Origin: Gaiellasilicea sp963794385
GTDB lineage: Bacteria; Actinomycetota; Thermoleophilia; Gaiellales; Gaiellaceae
NCBI GenBank assembly: GCA_963794385.1
Contig: CAWCDT010000011.1
Span: forward strand, 62,001 to 126,000
Length of the DNA: 64,000 nt
Direction of reading: 5' to 3'
The notes under the pieces are model-generated. The model saw nothing but the letters and a program-made list of their open reading frames with translations, was not told where the DNA came from and ran no database searches. The translations under genes were made by a program, and so were the position numbers. Shown here piece after piece: positions 50,970 to 60,954 of the stretch. The stretch's first letter is position 1; each line of letters starts with the position of its first letter.

Positions 50970-51403
50970 GAGCGGTCGTGCAGCGCGTCTCGCGCGCAGC
51001 CGTGCGGGTCGACGGAGCAGTGCGGGCCGAGATCGGGGCAGGGCTCGTCGTCCTGCTCGGCGTCGCGGAACCGGACGGAGAGGAGGAGGCGGGCCGCCTG
51101 GCGGGCAAGATCGCCCGGCTCCGCATCTTCGAGAACGAGGAGGGCCGCTTCGACCGCTCGCTGCTGGACATCGGCGGCGCCGCGCTCGTCGTCAGTCAGT
51201 TCACGCTGATCGCGGACACGGCGAAGGGAAACCGGCCGAGCTTCACAAACGCGGCGCGTCCGGAACACGCAGAGCCGCTCTACGAGCGCGTTTGCGTCGC
51301 GCTCGAGGAACTCGGCCTCCCGGTCGAGCGGGGCGTCTTCGGCGCCCGCATGGAGCTTGAGCTGGTCAACGACGGCCCGGTGACGATCGTTCTCGAGACA
51401 TAG
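50966..51403 (+). CDS. dtd: D-aminoacyl-tRNA deacylase, CTG start
   Basis: This enzyme removes D-amino acids from mischarged tRNA. The 145-residue protein has the two DTD motifs SQFTLIADTAKGNRPSF (SQxT) and the C-terminal NDGPVTIVLET (NxGPVT). The family N-terminus is MRAVVQRV; here the frame reads CTG-AGA-GCG-GTC-GTG, so initiation at the CTG (overlapping the TPR stop as CTGA) gives the canonical start, while the GTG 12 nt later would cut into strand 1. Confidence 0.92.
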   Translation: MRAVVQRVSRAAVRVDGAVRAEIGAGLVVLLGVAEPDGEEEAGRLAGKIARLRIFENEEGRFDRSLLDIGGAALVVSQFTLIADTAKGNRPSFTNAARPEHAEPLYERVCVALEELGLPVERGVFGARMELELVNDGPVTIVLET

Positions 51404-51406
51404 ACT
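51401..51406 (+). promoter_or_regulatory. TAGACT -10 box of the VOC gene, overlapping the dtd stop
   Basis: The TAG of the dtd stop codon is also the start of TAGACT, 6 nt before the GTG at 51413. Confidence 0.45.
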
Positions 51407-51412
51407 CCGGGA

Positions 51413-51793
51413 GTGCCCCAGCTGAACGCCGTCGGGATCGTCGTCTCGGACATGGAGCAGTCGATCCGCTTCTACCGGCTCGTCGGGCTCGACGTCCCGG
51501 AGACGCCCGGGGAGGGTCACGTGGACGCGTTCCTCCCGAGCGGCGTCCGCTTCATGCTCGACACGGAGGAGACCGTGCGGTCGTTCCGCCCTGACTGGAA
51601 GCGAGAGACGGGGAACCAGCTCGGCCTCGCGCTCGAGTGCGACTCGCCGGCCGAGGTCGACGAGGTCTACGCGCGGGTCACCGGCGCGGGCTTCCACGGC
51701 GAGAAGGAACCGTGGGACGCGTTCTGGGGACAGCGCTACGCGCAGCTCCAGGACCCCGACGGCGTGCCCGTCGACCTCTACGCGGCGCTCTGA
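51413..51793 (+). CDS. VOC-superfamily (glyoxalase-like) protein
   Basis: A 126-residue vicinal-oxygen-chelate fold protein made of two beta-alpha-beta-beta-beta units: VGIVVSDMEQSIRFYRLVGL at the start and YAQLQDPDGVPVDLYAAL at the end, where the final acidic position is D rather than the usual E. The first metal ligand position is not a His/Gln/Glu that I can assign, so catalytic metal binding is doubtful. Substrate unknown. Confidence 0.88.
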   Translation: MPQLNAVGIVVSDMEQSIRFYRLVGLDVPETPGEGHVDAFLPSGVRFMLDTEETVRSFRPDWKRETGNQLGLALECDSPAEVDEVYARVTGAGFHGEKEPWDAFWGQRYAQLQDPDGVPVDLYAAL

Positions 51794-51821
51794 CCGATAG
51801 GCCGAACGGCCTACTCGCTGC

Positions 51822-51827
51822 TACACT
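51822..51827 (+). promoter_or_regulatory. TACACT -10 box of the rimP-nusA-infB operon
   Basis: Predicted start near 51834, leaving a roughly 60-nt leader that contains the attenuator below. Confidence 0.5.
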
Positions 51828-51837
51828 CCCGGCACCA

Positions 51838-51878
51838 CATTTCAGGTAGGTCGAAATGGGCGCGCGGCGCCCATTTTT
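51838..51878 (+). promoter_or_regulatory. Candidate terminator/anti-terminator leader of rimP-nusA
   Basis: An intrinsic terminator: arms AAATGGGCGC (51854-51863) and GCGCCCATTT (51867-51876), 3-nt loop, T-run 51874-51878. Just upstream CATTTC (51838-51843) can pair with GAAATG (51853-51858), which uses the same bases as the terminator's 5' arm, so the two folds are mutually exclusive. It lies between the promoter and the rimP Shine-Dalgarno (AAGGAG, 51883-51888). Confidence 0.7.
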
Positions 51879-51892
51879 GTTGAAGGAGCCGC

Positions 51893-52321
51893 ATGAGCAC
51901 CACATTCGAGAAGGAACAGACGCTGCAGAGACAGATCGCCCGCGAGGTCGAGTCCGCCCTGCCCGGCGTCGAGGTGCTCGCAGTCGAGCTCACCGGCACG
52001 GACCGGTTCACCGTCTTCGTCGACCACGCAGCGGGTGTCGACCATGCCCTCTGCGCGCGCGTCACCGACGTGCTGCGCGAGTACCTGCGCGACTACGCGA
52101 TCGACGTCTCCTCGCCCGGCGTCGAGCGCCCGCTGCGCAAGGCCGACCACTTTCGGAATGCGATCGGGCGGCGAGTCATCCTCCGCACGCCGCAGCGCAA
52201 GCGCCTCAGAGGGGAGATCCTGAGCGCAGGTGAGAGTTCCGTCGTCGTCCAGTCCGGCGACGACACCGTCGAGATCCCGTACGACCAGATCGTCCGGGGC
52301 AACCTTATGAACGAAGGGTAG
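51893..52321 (+). CDS. rimP: Ribosome maturation factor RimP
   Basis: A 142-residue 30S maturation factor. The N-terminal alpha-beta domain has ELTGTDRFTVFVDHAAGVDH and the junction has the family signature IDVSSPGVERPLRKADHF, followed by the Sm-like C-terminal domain ending VEIPYDQIVRGNLM. ATG with AAGGAG upstream. First gene of the nusA-infB operon. Confidence 0.95.
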   Translation: MSTTFEKEQTLQRQIAREVESALPGVEVLAVELTGTDRFTVFVDHAAGVDHALCARVTDVLREYLRDYAIDVSSPGVERPLRKADHFRNAIGRRVILRTPQRKRLRGEILSAGESSVVVQSGDDTVEIPYDQIVRGNLMNEG

Positions 52322-52326
52322 GGGAG

Positions 52327-53763
52327 ATGTCCCAGGAGATCATCGAGCACATCCGCGGCCTCGAGCGCGAGAAGGGGATCGAGGAGAACACCGTCGTCGG
52401 TGCCCTCGAGGACGCGTTGCTCGCCGCGTACAAGAAGACCCCGGGCGCGGCCCGCCACGCCGTCGTCGAGCTCGACGACGAGGGCGAGTTCCGCGTCCAC
52501 TCGATCGAGATTCCGGCGGATCTCGAGGAGCGCCTGCTCGAGGAGGCGATAGAGGCCAAGATCGAGGAGCTGGAGCGGCTCGAGGAGGAGACGGGCGAGA
52601 AGCAGCACACGCTGATCAACCAGGACGAGCTCGAGCTCGACTGGGACCAGGTGCCGGAGGGGCTGATCGTCCGGGCAGACGTCACCCCGCACGACTTCGG
52701 CCGCATCGCCGCGATGACGGCCAAGCAGGTGATCCAGCAGCGGATCCGCGAAGCCGAGCGCGCGATGATGTACGAGGAGTACGTCGACCGGCAGGGCGAG
52801 GTCGTGACCGGCATCGTCCAGCAGGCTGGCGACCGCAACAATGTGCTCGTCGACCTCGGCAAGGTCGAGGCGCTGCTGCCGCGCTCGGAGCAGGTCGACG
52901 GGGAGCGCTACGAGCAGGGCTCGCGGATCAAGGCCGTGATCACTGAGGTGCGCTCGGGCACGAAGGGGCCGCAGGTGATCCTCTCCCGGCGCGATCCGGA
53001 GCTGATCAAGACGCTCTTCGAGCTCGAGGTGCCCGAGATCGCCGACGGCCTCGTCGAGATCCGCGGCGTCGCACGCGAGCCCGGCTACCGCGCCAAGATC
53101 GCGGTCGAGTCGCACGCCCAGGGCGTCGATCCGGTCGGCGCCTGCGTCGGTCCGCGCGGCTCGCGCGTCCGCATGGTCGTCTCGGAGCTCCGCGGCGAGA
53201 AGATCGACATCATCCCCTGGAACACCGAGCCGGCCCGGTTCGTCGCCAAGGCGCTCTCGCCCGCCCGCGTGCGCGAGGTCTACATCGACGACGAGACCAG
53301 GGAGGCGACGGTCGTCGTCCCGAACGACCAGCTGGCGCTCGCGATCGGCAAGGAGGGCCTGAACGCCCGTCTGGCCGCGCGCTTGACCGGCTGGAAGGTC
53401 GACATCCAGTCCGACGAGGAGTTCGCGCAGGCCGAGGCCGAGGCGGCGTTCGCCGGGGAGGGCGACGGCGAAGGTGGCGACTACTCGGGCCGCTGCGCCG
53501 CGATTCTCTCGAACGGGAAGCGCTGCCCGAATGCGGCGCTGCCCGGCACCCGCTACTGCGGCGTGCCCGCCCACCAGGAGCTTGCCACCCAGGAGCCGGA
53601 GGAGACCGTCGCGGCGGAGGAGGTCGAGGAGCTGGCGACGCCGGCGGAGGCGGAGGCGCTCGAGCCCGTCGCCGAGGTCGCAGAGCCCGCCCCGGAGCCC
53701 GCGGCCTTGGAGGCTCAGGCGCCCGATGCGCCCGCCGAGGAGGACGAGAGCACTGTTTCGTGA
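52327..53763 (+). CDS. nusA: Transcription factor NusA with a zinc-knuckle-like C-terminal extension
   Basis: NusA modulates pausing, termination and antitermination. The 478-residue protein has the N-terminal polymerase-binding domain, S1 (VVTGIVQQAGDRNNVLVDLG), KH1/KH2 (QVILSRRDPELIKTLFELEV, ACVGPRGSRVRMVVSELRGE, LAIGKEGLNARLAARLTGWK, about to residue 365). After that comes an extension with C-x8-C-x8-C-x4-H (RCAAILSNGKRCPNAALPG then TRYCGVPAHQ, about residues 385-415) and a Glu/Pro/Ala-rich acidic tail. The extension is not part of classical NusA. It overlaps ylxR by GTGA. Confidence 0.95.
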   Translation: MSQEIIEHIRGLEREKGIEENTVVGALEDALLAAYKKTPGAARHAVVELDDEGEFRVHSIEIPADLEERLLEEAIEAKIEELERLEEETGEKQHTLINQDELELDWDQVPEGLIVRADVTPHDFGRIAAMTAKQVIQQRIREAERAMMYEEYVDRQGEVVTGIVQQAGDRNNVLVDLGKVEALLPRSEQVDGERYEQGSRIKAVITEVRSGTKGPQVILSRRDPELIKTLFELEVPEIADGLVEIRGVAREPGYRAKIAVESHAQGVDPVGACVGPRGSRVRMVVSELRGEKIDIIPWNTEPARFVAKALSPARVREVYIDDETREATVVVPNDQLALAIGKEGLNARLAARLTGWKVDIQSDEEFAQAEAEAAFAGEGDGEGGDYSGRCAAILSNGKRCPNAALPGTRYCGVPAHQELATQEPEETVAAEEVEELATPAEAEALEPVAEVAEPAPEPAALEAQAPDAPAEEDESTVS

Positions 53764-54018
53764 GCAGCACCCCCGAACGGACGTGCGCCGGCTGTGGGCG
53801 CAGGGCGCCGCAGCCGGAGCTCATCCGCTTCGCAGCGCGGGAGGGGCGGCTGGTCGAGGGCCGGCAGGAACCCGGACGAGGCGTCTACACCTGCCGGCGG
53901 CTTGCCTGCTTCGAGCGGGCGGTCGGCCGGCGCGCGTTCAACCGCGTGCTCAGGCAGACCGTGTCGGTCGATCCGGCGCTCTCCAGTCTCTACACGCGAC
54001 CTCTAGAATCGGGGGCTG

Positions 54019-54026
<8 letters not shown>
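53760..54026 (+). CDS. ylxR: YlxR/DUF448 RNA-binding protein
   Basis: An 88-residue protein with the YlxR signature RTCAGCGRRAPQPELIRF and GRGVYTCRRLACFERAVGRR. Position between nusA and infB is conserved; the family is thought to bind RNA and affect RNase P. It overlaps infB by 8 nt. Confidence 0.93.
54004..54009 (+). promoter_or_regulatory. TAGAAT -10 box of infB
   Basis: Within ylxR, 9 nt before the infB ATG at 54019; would allow infB expression apart from nusA. Confidence 0.5.
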
Positions 54027-55989
<1,963 letters not shown>

Positions 55990-56074
55990 ATGGTTGGTCG
56001 GCAACTGCCGCACTCGCGGATAGAAGCACGGCGCCAGGAGCCCCCTCGACCTTGCCGGCAACACCATTGGCTCG

Positions 56075-56380
56075 ATGCCCGCCCGTCCCGGCTGGGTCGG
56101 GATCCTCTCGGCCGAGCTCCACTTCCCCGAGTCGCACTCCCTGAAGGAGAAGCGGATGTTCGTGCGCTCGGCGAAGGAGCAGCTGCGGAACCGGTTCGGC
56201 GCGTCCGTCGCGGAAGTCGACCACCACGACGTCTGGCAGCGCGCCCGGATCACGGCGGCGGTCGTGGCGCGGGAGCACGGAGAGGCGGAGAAGCTCCTCG
56301 CGGACGCCGAGCGGTACCTGGCCTCGCGCGAGTGGGAGTTGGGACCGGTCGAGCGTGAGGTCGTCACGCTCGAGGACTAG
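56075..56380 (+). CDS. DUF503 protein
   Basis: A 101-residue protein of the DUF503 (YlxP-like) family: VGILSAELHFPESHSLKEKR followed by a ferredoxin-like fold with VAEVDHHDVWQRARITAAVV. It usually sits between infB and rbfA, as here. Function unknown, possibly ribosome-related. Confidence 0.93.
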   Translation: MPARPGWVGILSAELHFPESHSLKEKRMFVRSAKEQLRNRFGASVAEVDHHDVWQRARITAAVVAREHGEAEKLLADAERYLASREWELGPVEREVVTLED

Positions 56381-56387
56381 CCACAGC

Positions 56388-56393
56388 TACCGT
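56388..56393 (+). promoter_or_regulatory. TACCGT -10 box of rbfA
   Basis: Six nt before the ATG at 56400, right after the DUF503 stop. Confidence 0.4.
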
Positions 56394-56399
56394 GCGCCC

Positions 56400-56756
56400 A
56401 TGTCCGACCGCATGCGCAGGGTCAACGAATCGCTCCGCCAGGTGCTCTCGGAGGCCCTCCTCGACCTGAAGGATCCGCGGATCGGCTTCGTTACGGTCAC
56501 CGGCGTCGACACGTCGCCGGACCTGCGGCAGGCGACCGTTTACGTCAGCGTGCTCGGCGGGGAGAAGAAGCGGAGCGCGAGCATGATGGGGCTCGACGCA
56601 GCTCACGGAGTCCTCCAGGCGCGGCTCTCTCGTGAGCTCCGTCTGAAGTGGACCCCGCAGCTTTCGTTCGCATACGATCACGCGGTCGAGCACGGCGTGC
56701 GGATGTCCAAACTGATCGATGAGCTCGCCCCCGAATCAGACGACGACGGCAGCTGA
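56400..56756 (+). CDS. rbfA: Ribosome-binding factor A
   Basis: A 118-residue KH-fold 30S maturation factor. RMRRVNESLRQVLSEAL, DPRIGFVTVTGVDTSPDLRQ, ATVYVSVLG and LRLKWTPQLSFAYDHAVEHG are diagnostic. I take the ATG at 56400 over one at 56355 because the earlier codons lie inside the DUF503 gene and do not fit the family. It overlaps nrnA by 38 nt. Confidence 0.94.
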   Translation: MSDRMRRVNESLRQVLSEALLDLKDPRIGFVTVTGVDTSPDLRQATVYVSVLGGEKKRSASMMGLDAAHGVLQARLSRELRLKWTPQLSFAYDHAVEHGVRMSKLIDELAPESDDDGS

Positions 56757-57738
56757 CCTCGGGGCGGTCGTCGAGGCGATCCGCGGACGTGATCGCTTCC
56801 TCGTCACCACGCACGAGAACCCCGACGGCGATGCGCTCGGCTCGCTGCTCGCGACGCACCTGGCGCTTCGCTCGCTCGGCAAGGACAGCGTCATGTTCCT
56901 CGCGGGACCGGCGCCGCTCCCAGGTGAGTACCGCTTCCTGCCGCTGGACGAACTTCGGCGCGACCTCCCCGGCGACGCGGCCGAACGGACGCTGATGGCC
57001 GTCGACTGCGCCAACGAGACGCGGCTCGGCGCCGACCCGGCCGTGCTCCACCAGACACCTTTCACCGTCAACGTCGACCACCACCACGACAACTCGCGCT
57101 TCGGCGACGTGAACCTCGTCGACGCGGGCGCCTCCTCGACGGGCGAGGTGCTCCGCGACGTCTTCCTCGAGCTGGGCGTCGAGCTGACGCCGGAGCTGGC
57201 CGAGCCGCTCTACGTCGCGCTCGTCACCGACACCGGACGCTTCCAGTACGCCAACACGACGCCCAAGGCGCTCCGGCTCGCGGCGGAGCTCGTCGAGGCC
57301 GGCGCAGATGTGCACAAGGTCTTCCAGGGGGTCTACGAGAGCGTCCAGTTCGCCAAGCTGAAGCTGCTCGCGCGGGCGCTCGAGCGGGCGCAGGTCTACG
57401 AAGGGGGTGGGCTCGTCGTCTCCTATCTGCTCCGCGACGACTTCGCTCAGGTCGGCGCGGTGGAGCCCTACTCGGAGGGAATCATCGACTTCCTGCGCGC
57501 GGTCGAGGGCGCCGACATGGCCGCGCTCATCCGGGAGCCGCCGCGCGGCGGCAGCCCGGCGCGGCGAGTCTCGCTGCGCGCCTCCCACGACGAGCTCGAC
57601 GTGTCCGCGATCGCGCGCGCCGCGGCGGGAGGCGGCCACCGGCAGGCGGCCGGGTTCTCGAGCGACGACTCGATCGACGAGATCACGGCCTTTCTCCGGC
57701 GCGAGTTCGCAGCGGCGACCGCCGCCGCTGCCGGCTGA
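56719..57738 (+). CDS. nrnA: DHH-family oligoribonuclease/pAp phosphatase
   Basis: This enzyme degrades very short RNAs and 3'-phosphoadenosine 5'-phosphate. The 339-residue protein has the DHH motifs THENPDGDALGSLLATHLAL, MAVDCANETRLG, VNVDHHHDNSRFGDVNLVD and DTGRFQYANT, plus the DHHA1 domain ending AAAGGGHRQAAGFS. Classic neighbour of rbfA and truB. Its stop overlaps truB as TGATG. Confidence 0.95.
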   Translation: MSSPPNQTTTAADLGAVVEAIRGRDRFLVTTHENPDGDALGSLLATHLALRSLGKDSVMFLAGPAPLPGEYRFLPLDELRRDLPGDAAERTLMAVDCANETRLGADPAVLHQTPFTVNVDHHHDNSRFGDVNLVDAGASSTGEVLRDVFLELGVELTPELAEPLYVALVTDTGRFQYANTTPKALRLAAELVEAGADVHKVFQGVYESVQFAKLKLLARALERAQVYEGGGLVVSYLLRDDFAQVGAVEPYSEGIIDFLRAVEGADMAALIREPPRGGSPARRVSLRASHDELDVSAIARAAAGGGHRQAAGFSSDDSIDEITAFLRREFAAATAAAAG

Positions 57739-58394
57739 TGCCGCCCAGAGGGCTCGAGCCGAGCGGGATCATCCTCGTCGACAAGCCCGCGGGGCCGTCG
57801 TCGTTCGCGATCGTCGCGCGCATCCGCTCCCGGACCGGGACGAGGATGGGGCATGCGGGAACTCTTGACCCTTTCGCGACGGGATTGTTGCTTCTGCTCT
57901 CCGGCCGGGCGACAAAATTGGCGGGATCATTCGTCGGGCTCGACAAGCGCTATCTCACGGACGTCGACCTGACGGCCCGCACCTCGACGGGCGATCCGGA
58001 GGGGGACGTCGTCGAGCGGGTCGAGGCGCCCTCGCCGGACGTCCTCGAGCGGCGGCTCGCGGCCCTCCGCGGTGAGATCGAGCTGCCGATCCCGGCCGCC
58101 TCCGCGGTCAAGATCGGCGGTGAGCGCGCCTACAGGCTGCACCGCCGCGGCGTTCAGGTGGAGATGCCGCTGCGGCGCTCCCGGGTCGACGCGCTCGACG
58201 TCATCGCGTATAGAGACGGCGTCGTCCGCCTCGACCTGCGCGTGAGCTCGGGGACCTACGTCCGGGCGATCGCGGAGGCGCTCGGGGGCCATTGCCGGAC
58301 GCTGCGTCGGCTCGAGATCGGCCCGTTCAGCGTCGAGGACGCCGACGACGAGCGGCTGATCCCCGCCGACGACGCGCTGGCGCTGCTGCGATGA
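57738..58394 (+). CDS. truB: tRNA pseudouridine-55 synthase
   Basis: A 218-residue pseudouridine synthase. GIILVDKPAGPSSFAIVARI, catalytic Asp in MGHAGTLDPFATGLLLLLSG, KRYLTDVDLTARTSTGDPEG, RLHRRGVQVE and SSGTYVRAIAEALG match TruB. It lacks a full C-terminal PUA domain, so it is shorter than the usual 300. Confidence 0.96.
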   Translation: MPPRGLEPSGIILVDKPAGPSSFAIVARIRSRTGTRMGHAGTLDPFATGLLLLLSGRATKLAGSFVGLDKRYLTDVDLTARTSTGDPEGDVVERVEAPSPDVLERRLAALRGEIELPIPAASAVKIGGERAYRLHRRGVQVEMPLRRSRVDALDVIAYRDGVVRLDLRVSSGTYVRAIAEALGGHCRTLRRLEIGPFSVEDADDERLIPADDALALLR

Positions 58395-59233
58395 GCTCCC
58401 CTGCAGCGCAGGTCGCGGTTGCGATCGGGACGTTCGACGGGGTGCATCTCGGGCACCGCAGGGTGGTCGACGAGGCGCTCGCCACGGGGCTGCCGGTGCG
58501 AGCGCTCACCTTCCATCCCCACCCACGCGGCGTCGTCAGCGGCAACCTCGTCGAGCTGATCTCGACGCTCGAGCGCCGGCTCGAGCTGCTTTCGGAGCTC
58601 GGCGTCGCCGAGACGACCGTGGTCGACTTCACGCTCGAGCTGGCGGCGCAGGAGCCGGAGGCGTTCGCCGGCGAGTGGCTGGGGGAGGCGGCCGTGATCG
58701 TCGCGGGCGAGGACTTCCGCTTCGGCCGCGGCCGCACGGGTGATCTCGAGCTGCTCGAGCGCCTGGGCTACAGCGTGCGCGCCGTGCCGCTGCTGGAAGG
58801 CGTCTCGTCGAGCGAGATCCGCCGTCACCTGCACGCCGGCGAAGTCGAGGACGCTGCCCGGTTGCTGGGTCGGCCGCCGGAGCTAGACGGCGTCGTCGTC
58901 GGCGGCGATCAGCGGGGAGGCACGCTCGGGTACCCGACGGCGAACCTCTCCGTCGATCCGGCGCTGCTCGTGCCCCGGTACGGGATCTACGCGGGCGCTG
59001 CGCTCGGCCATCGGGCGGCGATCTCGATCGGCCTGAACCCGCACTACGGCGGGGAAGAGCGGCGAATCGAGCCGCACCTGCTCGACTTCGAGGGCGACCT
59101 GTACGGCCGGCGGCTCGTCGTCGAGCTGTGGCAGCGGCTCCGTGACGAGCAGGCCTTCGGCAGCGAGGCCGAGCTCGTCGACCAGATCGCGAAGGACGTC
59201 GCCGCGACGCGGGAGGCCGTGCGGCCGGTGTAG
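58391..59233 (+). CDS. ribF: Bifunctional riboflavin kinase/FAD synthetase
   Basis: This enzyme makes FMN and FAD. The 280-residue protein has the N-terminal nucleotidyltransferase (AIGTFDGVHLGHRRVVDEAL, GEDFRFGRGRTGD, VSSSEIRRHLHAGEVEDAAR, LLGRP) and the C-terminal kinase (GVVVGGDQRGGTLGYPTANL, VPRYGIYAGAAL, IEPHLLDFEGDLYGRRLVVE). ATG overlaps truB by 4 bp. Confidence 0.96.
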   Translation: MSSPAAQVAVAIGTFDGVHLGHRRVVDEALATGLPVRALTFHPHPRGVVSGNLVELISTLERRLELLSELGVAETTVVDFTLELAAQEPEAFAGEWLGEAAVIVAGEDFRFGRGRTGDLELLERLGYSVRAVPLLEGVSSSEIRRHLHAGEVEDAARLLGRPPELDGVVVGGDQRGGTLGYPTANLSVDPALLVPRYGIYAGAALGHRAAISIGLNPHYGGEERRIEPHLLDFEGDLYGRRLVVELWQRLRDEQAFGSEAELVDQIAKDVAATREAVRPV

Positions 59234-59238
59234 CCAGG

Positions 59239-59244
59239 TAGGTT
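59239..59244 (+). promoter_or_regulatory. TAGGTT -10 box of the ABC exporter operon
   Basis: Seven nt before the GTG at 59252, in the 18-bp gap after ribF. Confidence 0.45.
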
Positions 59245-59251
59245 GGAGCGT

Positions 59252-60178
59252 GTGAGCGTGAACGGCTCGATGATCCACGCCCGCGGCCTTGTGAAGCGCT
59301 TCGGCGACCTCGTCGCCGTCGACGGCATCGACCTCGACGTGCGACCGGGCGAGGCGTTCGGCTTCCTCGGCCCGAACGGGGCGGGCAAGAGCTCCACGAT
59401 GCGGATGATCGGCTGCGTCTCGCCGGTCACCGCCGGCACGCTGCGCATTCTGGGCCTCGACCCCGACGGCGACGGCCCGGCGATCCGCGCCCGGCTCGGC
59501 GTCGTGCCGCAGCAGGACACGCTCGACTTCGAGCTCACGGTGCGCGAAAACGTGCTCATCTACGGGCGGTACTTCGGCCTCTCGCGGCGGGAGCTTCGGC
59601 CGCGGATCGAGGAGCTGCTCGACTTCGTCCAGCTCTCAGAGCGGGCGGGCGACAAGGTCGAGCCGCTCTCGGGCGGGATGAAGCGGCGGCTCACGATCGC
59701 GCGCTCGCTCGTCAACGACCCCGACCTGCTCCTGCTCGACGAGCCGACGACGGGCCTCGACCCGCAGGCCAGACACGTCGTCTGGGACCGGCTCTTCCGG
59801 CTCAAGCAGCGTGGCAAGACCTTCGTGATCACGACGCACTACATGGACGAGGCGGAGCAGCTGTGCGACCGCCTCGTGGTCATGGATCACGGCCGGATCG
59901 TGGCCGAGGGCTCGCCCTGGCAGCTGATCCAGCACTACTCGACGCGCGAGGTGGTGGAGATCCGCTTCGAGGACGAGCGCCCGCAGAACGGCGTCTTCGA
60001 TGGGGCTGCCGACCGGGTCGAGGAGCTGCCTGATCGCGTCCTCCTCTACACGGGCGACGGCGATGCAACCGCAGTCGAGGTCGCGGGGCGCGGCCTGCCG
60101 CCGCATTCGACGCTCGTCCGGCGGAGCACCCTCGAGGACGTGTTCCTCCACCTCACCGGCCGCTCGCTGATCGACTAG
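59252..60178 (+). CDS. ABC-2 exporter ATP-binding subunit
   Basis: A 308-residue ATPase: Walker A FLGPNGAGKSSTM, Q-loop VVPQQDTLDFELTV, signature LSGGMKRRLTIARSL, Walker B LLLLDEPTTGLDPQARH and H-loop ITTHYMDEAEQLCDR, with a C-terminal extension typical of NodI/DrrA-type transporters. GTG 59252 fits the promoter geometry; ATG 59270 is the alternative. Coupled to two permease genes, so the export pump is complete. Confidence 0.94.
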   Translation: MSVNGSMIHARGLVKRFGDLVAVDGIDLDVRPGEAFGFLGPNGAGKSSTMRMIGCVSPVTAGTLRILGLDPDGDGPAIRARLGVVPQQDTLDFELTVRENVLIYGRYFGLSRRELRPRIEELLDFVQLSERAGDKVEPLSGGMKRRLTIARSLVNDPDLLLLDEPTTGLDPQARHVVWDRLFRLKQRGKTFVITTHYMDEAEQLCDRLVVMDHGRIVAEGSPWQLIQHYSTREVVEIRFEDERPQNGVFDGAADRVEELPDRVLLYTGDGDATAVEVAGRGLPPHSTLVRRSTLEDVFLHLTGRSLID

Positions 60179-60954
60179 TGGACGCCATCCTCCAGCCGCT
60201 CCGCGCGTACGAGCACTGGCTCGCCCAGTACAAGCGCGTCTGGCGCGGGACGGTCGGGACGAGCCTCGTCAACCCGATCCTCTACCTGACCGCGCTCGGC
60301 GTCGGCCTCGGCACGATCGTCGACGAAACGCAGAACTCCCCCGGCGGCGTGCCGTACCTCGACTTCGTCGCCCCGGGTCTGCTCGCCGCGGCGGCCATGC
60401 AGACTGCCGCCACCGAGTCCAGCTGGCCGGTGATGGCGGCGATCAAGTGGTCCCGGGTGTACTACGGGATGATCGCAACGCCGTTGACCGAGCGGGACGC
60501 CTTCGTCGGCCACCAGCTCTTCGTCGTCACGCGCGTCCTCGTGTCGTCGGCCGCGTACCTCGTGGTCATCGCCGCGTTCGGCGCCGTCTCTTCGTGGCTC
60601 GGGCTCCTCGTCGTGCCGGTCGCGGTGCTGATCGGGGCCGCCTTCTCGATGCCGATGGCCGCGATCTCGGCAAGCGTCGAGAACGACAACAACTTCGTCA
60701 CGATCTTCCGCTTCCTGATCGTGCCGATGTTCCTTTTCTCGGGCACGTTCTTCCCGGTCTCGCAGCTGCCGCTCGCGTTTGAGCTCGTCGCGTACGTGAC
60801 CCCGCTCTGGCACGGGGTCGAGCTCTGCCGGATGCTCACGCTCGGGGACGTCGACACCGCCGCTGCGCTCGGACACACCGCTTACCTCGCAGCCTGGGCT
60901 ACCGTCGGCTTCGAGCTCGCCCGCCGCGCCTACCGGAAGCGGCTGCTCGGATGA
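60178..60954 (+). CDS. ABC-2 exporter permease 1
   Basis: A 258-residue integral membrane protein with six hydrophobic segments and the NodJ-like MAAIKWSRVYYGMIATPLTE loop. The last base of the ATPase stop is the first of its GTG. It ends with an ATGA overlap into the second permease. Confidence 0.92.
   Translation: MDAILQPLRAYEHWLAQYKRVWRGTVGTSLVNPILYLTALGVGLGTIVDETQNSPGGVPYLDFVAPGLLAAAAMQTAATESSWPVMAAIKWSRVYYGMIATPLTERDAFVGHQLFVVTRVLVSSAAYLVVIAAFGAVSSWLGLLVVPVAVLIGAAFSMPMAAISASVENDNNFVTIFRFLIVPMFLFSGTFFPVSQLPLAFELVAYVTPLWHGVELCRMLTLGDVDTAAALGHTAYLAAWATVGFELARRAYRKRLLG

Noticed and set aside
51798..51814. Small AGGCCG/CGGCCT hairpin as terminator of the VOC gene
   Set aside because: Six-bp stem with a 2-nt loop and no U-run; too weak to call.
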